Below, one piece after another: positions 47,816-56,983 of a stretch of DNA of 64,000 nucleotides (positions are counted from its first letter, which is position 1; every line of letters begins with the position of its first letter). The notes under the pieces are model-generated. The model made no database searches. It was not told the origin of the DNA and was given only the letters and a program-made list of their open reading frames with translations. The stretch is from Cupriavidus pauculus. GTDB taxonomy: Bacteria > Pseudomonadota > Gammaproteobacteria > Burkholderiales > Burkholderiaceae. The DNA lies in NCBI RefSeq assembly GCF_008693385.1, contig NZ_CP044067.1, positions 1,428,501 through 1,492,500 of the forward strand. Reading direction: 5' to 3'. A program made the translations under genes and the position numbers.

Positions 47816-48883
47816 TCAAGGTACGCCCGCGGCCGCCATCTCAGGTAGGGCCAGTGCATGACGATCGTTCGGGCCAGCGCCGATGACATCGACGCGGCAC
47901 GCTTGCCACGCCGCCGCAAGCGCGTGCCGCGGCAAGGTGCCACGCAGGCCGATGGCGATAAGGGCGTCCTGTGCAACGCGTGTATCGCGCGTATCGCGCG
48001 TATCGGCCGGCGGCGGTCCGGCGCGCCGGCGCACGCTGCCGTGCTTGCCCGCGAACTGGACCTCGCAGCGGCCAAGATCATTGGTCTGTACGAGGCCCTT
48101 GAGGCGTAGCACGCCGCCGGGCATGTTCCGCAGCAACGCACGCACGGCGTCGGCATCGAAGACCGCATCGGCCACGTCGAGCTGCATACTCTCGAACAGC
48201 CCGCCGTGATCCGGTGCGTCGCACGCGCAGCCAGCGCCATGCCGCGCGCAGGGGTTGCCCATCGACGCCGACGCGATGCCCGTCAGGAGCGTCAGCGGTA
48301 CCTCGGCGTTCGTCGCGTGGAAGATCGGCGCCTTGCCGGCGTGCCCGGCAATCCAGGCATCGAGCTCCGGATCGGGCTGGCGGCCGTCCATCTTGTTGAG
48401 CACGACGACGTCGGCCGCGGCGAGTTGCCCCGTGACGACATCGGTCATGCGCGGGTCCTCGGCATGCGACCGGATCGCGTGCGCATCCGCCATCACGACC
48501 ACGCCGTCGAGCGTAAGCGCGGGGTCCACCAGCCCGGCCTGCGCGAGCCGCCAGGGATCGGACACGCCGCTGGCCTCGATCACGATCCACTCGGGCGGCT
48601 GCGGCGCCTCGATCAGCGCGGCCAGCGTATCGACGAGCGCGTCGCCGATCTGGCAGCAGACGCAGCCATTGGTCAGGCTGATCGTGTCGGCGGAACGGCT
48701 CTGCACGAGCGCGGCGTCGATATTGACGGCGCCGAAGTCGTTGACGAGCAGTGCCATGCGCACGCCGTCCATCTGCGCGAGCATGCGGTTGAGCAGCGTG
48801 GTCTTGCCCGCGCCGAGGAACCCGCCGATGACCGTCAGCGGAATGCGCGCGCGGCCGCGCGCGAGGCGCACGGCGGTGGTCAT
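47816..48883 (-). CDS. CobW/COG0523-family GTPase, metallochaperone-like
   Basis: From ATG 48883 the protein has 355 residues. Walker A is G-F-L-G-A-G-K-T-T (21-29), the metal-binding C-V-C-C motif is at Cys74, Cys76 and Cys77, and N-K-M-D is the base motif. A C-terminal CobW domain follows, and residues near 300 show a D-T-R repeat. These proteins insert or supply metal ions to partners. Its ATG overlaps the amidohydrolase stop by 4 bases, so that enzyme is the obvious client. Confidence 0.9.
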   Translation of the reverse strand: MTTAVRLARGRARIPLTVIGGFLGAGKTTLLNRMLAQMDGVRMALLVNDFGAVNIDAALVQSRSADTISLTNGCVCCQIGDALVDTLAALIEAPQPPEWIVIEASGVSDPWRLAQAGLVDPALTLDGVVVMADAHAIRSHAEDPRMTDVVTGQLAAADVVVLNKMDGRQPDPELDAWIAGHAGKAPIFHATNAEVPLTLLTGIASASMGNPCARHGAGCACDAPDHGGLFESMQLDVADAVFDADAVRALLRNMPGGVLRLKGLVQTNDLGRCEVQFAGKHGSVRRRAGPPPADTRDTRDTRVAQDALIAIGLRGTLPRHALAAAWQACRVDVIGAGPNDRHALALPEMAAAGVP

Positions 48884-50550
48884 GCGCGCGGCGCCGCAAA
48901 CACACGGCCGCCCACGACGGTACCCCAGACCTCGATATCCTTGAGTTCGCTGGCCGGCACGTCGAGCGGATCGGCCTCGAGCACGCAGAAGTCCGCGCGC
49001 TTGCGCACGGCGATCGAGCCGATCTCGTGATCGAGCTTCAGCGTGAAGGCCGCGCCCATCGTGATCGCATGCAGCGCCTGCGGCACCGTGATGCGTTCGG
49101 ACTCGCCGAGCACGACTCCGGAGGACGTACGGCGATTGACCGCGCACCACGCCGTGAATAGCGGGCCCAGCGGCGTGATCGGCGCGTCCGAATGGATCGC
49201 GAACGGCACGCCGACACGCGCGGCGGTGCCGCATGCATCCATGCGATGCGCGCGGTCCGGCCCCATCGTGAGGTTCAGGTGCGCGTCGCCCCAGTAGAAG
49301 ATATGGTTCGCGAACAGGTTGACGCACATACCGAGCCGCGCCATGCGCTGGAACTGCGCTTCGTCGGCCATCTGGCAGTGCTGCAGCGTGTGGCGATGGT
49401 CGGGACGCGGATGCGCGGTCAGCGCGGCCTCCACGGCGTCGAGGGCCACGTCGGTGGCTTCGTCACCGTTCGTGTGGATATGCAGCTGGAACCCGGCCTC
49501 GTGGAAGGCCATCACGGCATCGTGGACCGTCTGCGGCGACAGTACCCAGATGCCATTCGGCGCGCCGTTGAAATAGCCCGGCCAGCGTACGCGCGCGGTA
49601 AAGCCCTGAATCGACCCGTCGATCACGAGCTTGACCATGCCTGCGTGAAGCTTGTCATGATTCGCGGCGATGGCCGTGCGAACGCGCGCCACGCCCGACT
49701 CCCCGAACACCGATTCGCTGGGGCGGAATGCCGGCACGAGGCGCAGCGGATACGCTTCGTCGCCACACACGCGCTGCATCGTCTCGATGCTCTCGTCGGC
49801 GAGTTCGTTGACGAGATCCGTCGCGGTGGTCACGCCCGCCAGCAACGCCGACTGCGCGAACATCCGCAGGCCGAGTTCCGACATGCCGACCTTGCGGAAC
49901 AGATTGCCGATCAGCCGGTTGACGGGGAACATCGCCGCGAACTCCTGAAGTTCGCCGTTGGGCTCGCCATCGGCGAAGCGCGCGATACCTTCGATGTCCG
50001 TATGGCGATCGATCTCGGCCGCCTGCAGCGTCGCCGTATTGACGTTCATCAGGTGCATGCTCGCATGCGTGATCACGATCGGGCGCGTCATCGACACGCG
50101 ATCGAGCTCGTTGACCGTGATGCGAGACTCGCCGAAAAAGATCGGGTCGAAGCCCCACGCCAGCAGCGGCGTCTCGATGGACACGCCCTGCCGCGTCATC
50201 TCGGCATCGGCCTCCACCAGCCGCGCCACCACGGCGTCGAAGCTGTCGAGCCCTTTCCAGAGCTTGCCATCGGGGCTGCGCCGGTCATGGAAGCCGACAT
50301 ACGGGAACTGCCAGAGGCCGCCTTCCATCGCATGCGAATGGCCTTCGACGAGGCCGGGCATCAGCACCTTGTCCGCAAAGCGCGTGTCCAGGTCGCAGGG
50401 TCCCCATGCCGCCATGGCGGCGGCATCGCCGACCGCGAGGATGCGGCCGTCGCGCACGGCGACGTGTGTGGCCGTGGGCTGGTTGGCGTTCATGGTGAGG
50501 ATCTTGCGGGCAACGAAGACCGTGGTCGAAGGCGTGGTGGGCGTGGACAT
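48880..50550 (-). CDS. Metal-dependent amidohydrolase, YtcJ-like
   Basis: The 556-residue enzyme has an N-terminal composite beta sandwich, then P-G-L-V-E-G-H-S-H (near residues 66-74) as the first zinc pair. Q-L-H-I-H-T-N-G-D-E-A-T and H-C-Q-M-A supply later metal or catalytic residues, and A-I-H-S-D-A-P-I gives the conserved Asp. Family members include N-substituted formamide deformylase and other exo-acting amidohydrolases. It overlaps the CobW gene by 4 bases and is 22 bases downstream of the ABC importer genes. Confidence 0.9.
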   Translation of the reverse strand: MSTPTTPSTTVFVARKILTMNANQPTATHVAVRDGRILAVGDAAAMAAWGPCDLDTRFADKVLMPGLVEGHSHAMEGGLWQFPYVGFHDRRSPDGKLWKGLDSFDAVVARLVEADAEMTRQGVSIETPLLAWGFDPIFFGESRITVNELDRVSMTRPIVITHASMHLMNVNTATLQAAEIDRHTDIEGIARFADGEPNGELQEFAAMFPVNRLIGNLFRKVGMSELGLRMFAQSALLAGVTTATDLVNELADESIETMQRVCGDEAYPLRLVPAFRPSESVFGESGVARVRTAIAANHDKLHAGMVKLVIDGSIQGFTARVRWPGYFNGAPNGIWVLSPQTVHDAVMAFHEAGFQLHIHTNGDEATDVALDAVEAALTAHPRPDHRHTLQHCQMADEAQFQRMARLGMCVNLFANHIFYWGDAHLNLTMGPDRAHRMDACGTAARVGVPFAIHSDAPITPLGPLFTAWCAVNRRTSSGVVLGESERITVPQALHAITMGAAFTLKLDHEIGSIAVRKRADFCVLEADPLDVPASELKDIEVWGTVVGGRVFAAPRA

Positions 50551-50572
50551 GAGGCGTGGACAATAAACGGGT

Positions 50573-51586
50573 TCAGATGACAGGCATCGGCAGCGGTGCG
50601 ACGGACGCACCGTCGCGCGTGGTCACCAGATGGCAGCGCACCGCGCGGCCGCCGGCGATTTCGCGCAGCGCGGGCGGCTCGGTGTGGCAACGTGCCTCGG
50701 CCACCGGGCAACGCGTGGCAAACCGGCACCCCGGCGGCGGGTTGAGCGGGCTCGGCGGATCGCCTTCGAGCCGGATACGCTGTGCCGCGCGGGCACGGCC
50801 CCCGCGCACGGTCGGCACCGCGGAGCTCAGCGCCACGCTGTACGGATGCAGCGGCTGCGCGAAGAATGCTTCGCGCGGCGCGCGCTCCACGATCTGCCCG
50901 AGGTACAGCACCGCCACCTCGTCGCACAGATACTCGACCACGGACATGTCGTGGGAGATGAACAGATACGAGATACCGCGCTGCTGTTGCAGGCGCCGCA
51001 GCAGGTTCAGCGTCTGCGCGCGCACCGCGATATCGAGCGCGGAAACGGGCTCGTCGCAGATCACGAGGTCCGGCTCGCTCGCAAGCGCGCGGGCAATATT
51101 GATGCGCTGGCGCTGCCCGCCGGAGAACTGATGCGGGAACAGATGCCGCTGCTCGGGGCGCAGGCCGACCGCCTCGAACAGCTCGGCAACGCGCGCATCG
51201 CGCTGCGAGGCCTCCCCCACGTCCATGAGATCGAGCGGCGCACGCACGGCATCGCCGGCGCGCTGGCGCGGATTGAGCGCGGAGTACGGATCCTGGAACA
51301 CCATCTGGACGCGGCGGCGCGCATGGCGCAGCGTGTCGCCGGACATCAGCGTCAGGTCGCGCCCGCCAAGACGGACCGTGCCTGCCGTGGCCTGCGCGAG
51401 GCGGGCCACCGCGAGCGCGGTGGTGGACTTGCCGGAACCCGACTCGCCTACGAGCGCGAGCGTCTTGCCGCGCTCGACGGAGAACGAGACGCCATCCACG
51501 GCGCGTATCACGGGTGCGGGCTTGAACATGCTGCCCCCGCGGCCACGGAAATGGACCTTCAGATCATCGACTTCGAGCAGTTTCAT
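50573..51586 (-). CDS. Oligopeptide-type ABC ATPase (DppF/OppF-like)
   Basis: The 337-residue ATPase has G-E-S-G-S-G-K-S-T Walker A, F-S-G-G-Q-R-Q-R signature, L-V-I-C-D-E-P Walker B and the C-terminal C-R-F-A-T-R-C-P oligo_HPY motif. The ATG at 51586 follows GAGGAGG and overlaps the previous stop by 4 bases. It is the second ATPase of the importer pair. Confidence 0.92.
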   Translation of the reverse strand: MKLLEVDDLKVHFRGRGGSMFKPAPVIRAVDGVSFSVERGKTLALVGESGSGKSTTALAVARLAQATAGTVRLGGRDLTLMSGDTLRHARRRVQMVFQDPYSALNPRQRAGDAVRAPLDLMDVGEASQRDARVAELFEAVGLRPEQRHLFPHQFSGGQRQRINIARALASEPDLVICDEPVSALDIAVRAQTLNLLRRLQQQRGISYLFISHDMSVVEYLCDEVAVLYLGQIVERAPREAFFAQPLHPYSVALSSAVPTVRGGRARAAQRIRLEGDPPSPLNPPPGCRFATRCPVAEARCHTEPPALREIAGGRAVRCHLVTTRDGASVAPLPMPVI

Positions 51587-52620
51587 ACCGTGACCTCCTC
51601 GGCGACACGCGCCGGCTGTTCCGTCAGCGCCCAGCATGCGGCGCGCTGCGTGCCGCTGACGGTGGCGAGCGCCGGCACTTCCGCCGCGCAGCGCGCGCTG
51701 GCGAGCGCGCAACGCGAACGGAACGCGCAGCCGCCACCCAGTTCCCAGATCGAGGGCACCATGCCGGGAATCTCCGGCAGCGGCGGGCGCGTGCGCCGCG
51801 CCTCGCCTTCCAGCTCCGGAAGGCAGGCAATGAGGCCGCGCGTGTAAGGGTGCGCGGGCTGCCGCAGCACATCGTTCGTCGTGCCCTCTTCCACCACGCG
51901 GCCTGCATACATCACGGCGACGCGGTCGGCCATCTCGGACACCGCGCCCATGTCGTGCGTAATCAATACGATCGCGGTACCTTCACGCGCCTGCCGCTCG
52001 CGCAACAGGTCGAAGATCTGCGCCTGCACGGTCACGTCGAGCGCCGTGGTCGGCTCGTCGGCGATCAGCACCTTCGGTTCGCAGGCGAGCGCCATGGCGA
52101 TCATCACGCGCTGCTTCATGCCGCCCGACATCTGATGCGGGAAATCGTCGATGCGCGTCTCGGGCGCGGGAATCCCCACCGCGCGCAGCAGGTCGATCGC
52201 GCGGCCTCGCGCCGCTTCGCGCGTCAGGTCCAGATGCAGCCGCAGCGTCTCCACGAGCTGGCGGCCCACGGTCATGACCGGATTCAGCGAGGTCATGGGC
52301 TCCTGGAAAATCATGGCGATACGGTTGCCACGGATCTCGCGCATTCGCGCGGGCGTGGCGCGCAGCAAATCCTCGCCATCCAGACGGATCGCGCCGCCCG
52401 TAATGCGTCCGGGCGGCGACGGAATCAGGCCCAGCACGGCCAGCGACGTCATGCTCTTGCCGCAGCCCGATTCGCCCACGATGCAGAGCGTCTCGCCCGC
52501 GTTCACATGGAAGCTCACGCCGTTGAGCACGGTGGCGGCGCCGCGCGAAGTGCGGAACTCGAGCCGCAGATCCTCCACGTCGAGCACCTTTGCCTTCTGT
52601 TGTGCGGTGGTATCGCGCAT
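51583..52620 (-). CDS. Oligopeptide-type ABC ATPase (DppD/OppD-like)
   Basis: The 345-residue ATPase has G-E-S-G-C-G-K-S, M-S-G-G-M-K-Q-R and L-I-A-D-E-P motifs and the C-terminal F-R-S-R-C-A-L-A oligo_HPY segment. The start is the ATG at 52620, 2 bases after the DppC-like stop. The frame extends to 53010 but that part antisense-reads the permease. Confidence 0.92.
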   Translation of the reverse strand: MRDTTAQQKAKVLDVEDLRLEFRTSRGAATVLNGVSFHVNAGETLCIVGESGCGKSMTSLAVLGLIPSPPGRITGGAIRLDGEDLLRATPARMREIRGNRIAMIFQEPMTSLNPVMTVGRQLVETLRLHLDLTREAARGRAIDLLRAVGIPAPETRIDDFPHQMSGGMKQRVMIAMALACEPKVLIADEPTTALDVTVQAQIFDLLRERQAREGTAIVLITHDMGAVSEMADRVAVMYAGRVVEEGTTNDVLRQPAHPYTRGLIACLPELEGEARRTRPPLPEIPGMVPSIWELGGGCAFRSRCALASARCAAEVPALATVSGTQRAACWALTEQPARVAEEVTV

Positions 52621-52622
52621 GA

Positions 52623-53552
52623 TCAGCGTTCCCTCAGCTTGGGGTTCAAGGCGTCGTTGAGGCCGTCGCCGATCAGGCTGATGGCGAGAACGGTCAGGAA
52701 GATCGCCAGGCCCGGAAAGGCCACGGCCCACCAGCAACTCAGCAGGTAGGGGCGCGCGGAGCCGATCATCAGGCCCCAGCTCATGCGGTTGGGATCGCTG
52801 AGCCCCAGGAACGACAGCCCCGCCTCGAACAGGATCGCGGCGCCAATCGCCATCGTGGCCGCCACCACGAGCGGCGGCAGCGCGTTGGGGAGGATCACGC
52901 GCCAGATGATGCGGGCGTTGCCCGCGCCGATCGAACGCTCCGCGCGCACGAAGTCCAGATCGCGAAAGCGCATGAACTCGGCGCGCGTCAGCCGCGCGGT
53001 GGCCGTCCACGTCGTGAGGCCGATGGCCACCGAGATCGTCGTCAGGCTCGGCGAGAACAACGTGACCAGCACCATCGCGAACAGCAACGCGGGCAGCACC
53101 TGGAAGAACTCCATCACGCGCGTCAGCGCTTCATCGACCACGCCGCCGTAGTAGCCGGCCATCGCACCGGCACCGAGCCCGATCATCACGGACAGCAGCG
53201 CGGCAACCGCGCCAACCGCAAGGCTCGCGCGGCCCCCGAAGATCAGGCCTACGAGCACGTCGCGCCCGAGCTGGTCCGTGCCGAGCCATGCCTCCGGCGT
53301 GCCGACGGGGCTCTGCGGTGCGGCAACCATCTCGAAGGGGTCCGCATCGACGACCATCGGACCGAAGATCGCGACGAGCACGATGATCAGCAATAGCACC
53401 GTGCCAGCCACTGCGGCATGGCTGCGTACGAACATGCGCGCGGCGTCGCCGAGCGGCGAAGCCGCCTTGGGCGGCGCGCCGGTTGTCGCCGGCGCCGCGG
53501 ACATGGCCGGCGCGGCCACGGGGTTAGGCGAGAGATTCGGAGAGGGGTTCAT
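52623..53552 (-). CDS. Oligopeptide-type ABC permease, DppC-like
   Basis: The 309-residue permease has an N-terminal Pro/Ala-rich cytoplasmic tail, a first helix near residues 50-70, then W-L-G-T-D-Q-L-G-R-D-V and the EAA-type loop R-A-E-R-S-I-G-A-G-N. Its ATG overlaps the DppB-like stop by 4 bases. Confidence 0.92.
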   Translation of the reverse strand: MNPSPNLSPNPVAAPAMSAAPATTGAPPKAASPLGDAARMFVRSHAAVAGTVLLLIIVLVAIFGPMVVDADPFEMVAAPQSPVGTPEAWLGTDQLGRDVLVGLIFGGRASLAVGAVAALLSVMIGLGAGAMAGYYGGVVDEALTRVMEFFQVLPALLFAMVLVTLFSPSLTTISVAIGLTTWTATARLTRAEFMRFRDLDFVRAERSIGAGNARIIWRVILPNALPPLVVAATMAIGAAILFEAGLSFLGLSDPNRMSWGLMIGSARPYLLSCWWAVAFPGLAIFLTVLAISLIGDGLNDALNPKLRER

Positions 53553-54523
53553 GCGGTACGGATCCTGGGATCGATCAGCCGGTACACGAAATCGGTGACC
53601 TGGTTCATCAGTACGACCATCACCGCCGAACCGAGCAGGATGCCGAGCACCGTCGGATAGTCGCGGCGCAGGATGGAATCGAAGGCAAGCCGCCCGAGGC
53701 CCGGCCAGTTGAAGACGGTCTCCACGAGGATGGCGCCCGCGATGACGTTGCCGAACTGCAGGCCCAGCACGGTCACCACCGGGAGCAGCGCGTTGCGCAG
53801 CGCATGCACGTAGAGCACGGCGGTCTCGGAAACGCCCTTGGCGCGCGCGGTGCGGATATAGTCGGCACCGAGCACGTCGAGCACGCTCGCGCGCGACAGA
53901 CGGCTGTATTGCGCGAGATAGACGAGGCTCAGCGTGACCGTCGGCAACACCATATGCCACGCCACGTCGAGCACGCCCGCCAGTCCCGTGCTGTCGGCGG
54001 CCATCGAGCGCATGTCGGAGACGGGCAGGATCGGCCAGACCGACGCGAACACGATCACGAGCATCATGCCGCTCCAGAACACGGGCGCGGCATGCCCCAT
54101 CATCGACAGCACCGTGATCGCCTGCGACAGCAGGCCGTGGGGCTTGCGCGCGGCCAGCACGCCGAGTGTCGTGCCCAGGACGAAGGCCACGACCACCGAC
54201 GCCACCACGAGCAGCAGCGTCGCCGGCAGGCGGTCGAGAATCAGGTCCGTCACCGGCAGGTTGAAGAAGTACGACATGCCGAGGTCGCCGTGCGCGATGC
54301 GGCCCACGTAGACCGCGAGCTGCCTCCACAACGGCTGATCGAGTCCGTACTCGGCGATCAGCTGCGCGCGCAGCTGATCGCTCATGCCGCCCATCGTCCC
54401 GGCGATGGTTTCGACGGGGTCACCGGGCGCCATGCGGATGAGCAGGAAGTTGAGCACCACCACCGCGAGCACGAGCAGCACGGCATGGCAGCCCTTGCGG
54501 CCAAACTTGAGCAACGCGTTCAT
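53549..54523 (-). CDS. Oligopeptide-type ABC permease, DppB-like
   Basis: The 324-residue permease has the early L-I-R-M-A-P-G-D-P and about six membrane helices. R-T-A-R-A-K-G-V-S-E-T is the ATPase-coupling loop. It is 9 bases after the receptor gene. Confidence 0.92.
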   Translation of the reverse strand: MNALLKFGRKGCHAVLLVLAVVVLNFLLIRMAPGDPVETIAGTMGGMSDQLRAQLIAEYGLDQPLWRQLAVYVGRIAHGDLGMSYFFNLPVTDLILDRLPATLLLVVASVVVAFVLGTTLGVLAARKPHGLLSQAITVLSMMGHAAPVFWSGMMLVIVFASVWPILPVSDMRSMAADSTGLAGVLDVAWHMVLPTVTLSLVYLAQYSRLSRASVLDVLGADYIRTARAKGVSETAVLYVHALRNALLPVVTVLGLQFGNVIAGAILVETVFNWPGLGRLAFDSILRRDYPTVLGILLGSAVMVVLMNQVTDFVYRLIDPRIRTA

Positions 54524-54532
54524 GATCCCGCC

Positions 54533-56140
54533 CTACTTGAAGTAAACCTCGTCCAGCGGCGAGGCCGGACCCCAGATCGAGGCGGGCACATTGCCGAGCT
54601 TCTTGTTCGCCACCGTGTAGTACGGAATCTCGTTGATATAGACGATGGGCAGGTCATCCGTGACGAGCTTCTGGAATGTCGCGTAGTAGGCCTTGCGGCG
54701 CGTGGCGTCCAGCGTGCTGGCGGCGGTGTCGAGCACCTCGTCGACCTTCGGGTTGCGGTACGACTGCGTGTTGGTCCAGATGATCGGCTTGATGTTGCTG
54801 GACATGTACGTGCGCGCCACGCCGATGACCGGATCGCCCCAGTTGAAGACGCTGTCCATCGTCATGTCGAAGTCGTGCGCGGCCACGCGCTTGGCCCATG
54901 AGGCGAAGTCCGCCGAGGCGCGCACCTGCACCGTGATGCCCAGCTTCTTGAGCTGCGCGCGCACATACTCGGCCACGTTCTTCTGCTGCTCGTCGGAGCC
55001 CGGCAGATAATCGATCGTCAGCGTCAGGCGCTCGCCGTTCGCCCCGCGCTTGAGGCCGGCCTCGTCGAGCAATGCTTCGGCACGCTTGAGGTCGAACGGA
55101 TAGCGGTGCAGATCGTCGGTGTAGAACGGACTGCTGCGCACGATCGGGCCGTCCGACACCGTCGAGAAGCCGTTATGCAGCGCCTTGACGATAAAGTTCT
55201 TGTCGATGGCGCTCGCAATGGCGCGACGGACGCGTACATCGTCGAGTGGTTTCTTCTCGAGGTTGAACGCCAGCCAGTTCAGCCCGCCGATGCCTTCATA
55301 GCCCTTGCGCGTGAGCACCAGATTCGGATTGGATTGCATGCGCTTGAGGTCCGTGGACACCGAGGCGAACGCCATCATCTGGATATCGCCGCGCTCCATG
55401 CCCAGCGCAAGGCTCTGCGCGTCGGGATTGATCGTCACGACGACCTTGTCCAGATAGGGGCGGCCCTGGATAAAGAACTTGTCGAACTTCTGCATCACGA
55501 TGCGCTGGCCGGGTACGAACTCGACCAGCTTGAACGGCCCCGAGCCGACCACGCCGTTCGCGTTGGCCGGATGCGTCGAGACATCGCGACCGTCGCCGTA
55601 GACATGCTTCGGCATGATCGGGCACAGCGCGGGCGACATCGCGAGCACGATCGCCGGGTGCGGCTGGCTCATGCGGATGATGGCCGTGTAGCGGTCCGGC
55701 GTCTCGACCTTCTCCACCGGTGCCAGCATGCTCTGGAACGGATGCTTGGCCTTGATCGTCATGATCGAGAACGCGACGTCCTCCGACGTGATGGGCTTGC
55801 CGTCGTGGAAGACCGCATCACGGCGCAGGTTCAGCGTCAGGGACTTGCCGTCCTCCGACACCTTCCAGGATTGCGCGAGGTAAGGCTGCGGACGCCACTG
55901 GTCGTCGAAGCGCAGCGGGCTCGCGAACAGTTGGGTGGAGGGTAGCGCGGTGGCGAGGCCCGACTGCACGGCCCCATTCAGATGGCGCGGCGTCTGCGTG
56001 CTGCCGATGACGAGCGTACCGCCAGGCTTCGGTGCGTCGGCCGCGACCGCCGCGCCAGCGATGAGGCCGGCGGCGGCAAAGCACGCCGCGGGCAGCAGCG
56101 CGCGACGCAAGCGGGAAACGATGGGGGCGAGGCCTGTCAT
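54533..56140 (-). CDS. Oligopeptide-type ABC solute-binding protein (family 5)
   Basis: The 535-residue receptor starts at ATG 56140 with AGGAG upstream. The signal peptide ends at A-A-V-A-A near residue 34. The mature part begins G-G-T-L-V-I-G-S and has the family-5 motif L-N-L-R-R-D-A-V-F-H-D-G-K-P-I-T-S-E-D-V. It is the first gene of the nine-gene minus-strand operon, so it sets substrate entry. Glutathione, dipeptides or opine-like amides are all possible. Confidence 0.92.
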   Translation of the reverse strand: MTGLAPIVSRLRRALLPAACFAAAGLIAGAAVAADAPKPGGTLVIGSTQTPRHLNGAVQSGLATALPSTQLFASPLRFDDQWRPQPYLAQSWKVSEDGKSLTLNLRRDAVFHDGKPITSEDVAFSIMTIKAKHPFQSMLAPVEKVETPDRYTAIIRMSQPHPAIVLAMSPALCPIMPKHVYGDGRDVSTHPANANGVVGSGPFKLVEFVPGQRIVMQKFDKFFIQGRPYLDKVVVTINPDAQSLALGMERGDIQMMAFASVSTDLKRMQSNPNLVLTRKGYEGIGGLNWLAFNLEKKPLDDVRVRRAIASAIDKNFIVKALHNGFSTVSDGPIVRSSPFYTDDLHRYPFDLKRAEALLDEAGLKRGANGERLTLTIDYLPGSDEQQKNVAEYVRAQLKKLGITVQVRASADFASWAKRVAAHDFDMTMDSVFNWGDPVIGVARTYMSSNIKPIIWTNTQSYRNPKVDEVLDTAASTLDATRRKAYYATFQKLVTDDLPIVYINEIPYYTVANKKLGNVPASIWGPASPLDEVYFK

Positions 56141-56259
56141 GAAATTCTCCTGGGGATCTCGGAATGGCGATGAAAACAAGATAAGAGAGCCACCGTTTGC
56201 GGACGTAGCGCCAACGCCGGACGATCGATGGTGCCAGCCCGTGCGGTGCGCGACGCCGT

Positions 56260-56982
56260 TCAACTGGCCAGCGTGAAGATGCCGATCGCGATCAGTGCAA
56301 GCTGCACCACGCGCGCGAATCGCGCGGACGGCAGGCGCGCAAACAGTGCCTCGCCCGCGATCGCCCCCGCACAGAAGAAGGGCACCAGGAGCAAACTGCT
56401 GCGCAATGCGCTCCAGTTCAGCTGGCCATGCACCAGCAACCCCAGCGATGCCCCGGAGAACAGCAGCATGAAATACGCGAGCAGGTTCGCGCGCACCGCG
56501 GGGGCGGAGCCCCCGCGTCCGCTGAAGTAGTACACGACCGGTGGGCCGCCCAGCCCGCCGATGGCGGTGAACAGTCCGCTGGTCGCGCCAGCCAGCGTCG
56601 TGGGGACATGGCCGCCGCGATGGCGTATCTGCACACCGATCCATGCGAGCACGCCCATCACGAGCACGAGCGCCCCCACACCACGACGCAGCAGATGGGG
56701 ATCGAACTGCGTGACGAGATCGAGCGACAGCTGATGACACAGCAGCGCGATGGCCGCGAGCACCGACACGCGCCACCACTCCACGAGCTCGACATGACGG
56801 CGGATGCCCTGCCATGCGGTGAGTCCGTGCAGCAGCACGATGAACACCGCGGCCTGCGCGGGCGATACGACGAGCGCGAACAACGGCGCCATGATCAGCG
56901 CGGCGCCGAACCCCGTCAGGCCCTTTGCGAGTCCCGCCAGGGCGCTGATCGCCGCGAGCGCGGCGAAGGTGGGCGTATCCAT
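56260..56982 (-). CDS. TauE/SafE-family membrane exporter
   Basis: The 240-residue protein has seven or eight membrane segments and two related halves, with G-L-A-K-G-L-T-G-F-G-A-A-L (residues about 17-29) and G-L-G-G-P-P-V-V-Y-Y as the duplicated TauE motifs. The family exports sulfite, sulfonates or related anions. The ATG is one base after the SDR stop, so the genes are coupled. Confidence 0.88.
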   Translation of the reverse strand: MDTPTFAALAAISALAGLAKGLTGFGAALIMAPLFALVVSPAQAAVFIVLLHGLTAWQGIRRHVELVEWWRVSVLAAIALLCHQLSLDLVTQFDPHLLRRGVGALVLVMGVLAWIGVQIRHRGGHVPTTLAGATSGLFTAIGGLGGPPVVYYFSGRGGSAPAVRANLLAYFMLLFSGASLGLLVHGQLNWSALRSSLLLVPFFCAGAIAGEALFARLPSARFARVVQLALIAIGIFTLAS

Positions 56983-56983
56983 G

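Noticed and set aside
48001..48040. Short repeat of GTATCGCGC in the CobW gene as a possible CRISPR or satellite
   Set aside because: It is a three-copy coding repeat (D-T-R) with no spacers.
54533..56815. Extended 760-codon frame upstream of the family-5 receptor
   Set aside because: The extra N-terminal part is antisense of the TauE gene; the signal peptide and ribosome site fix the start at 56140.
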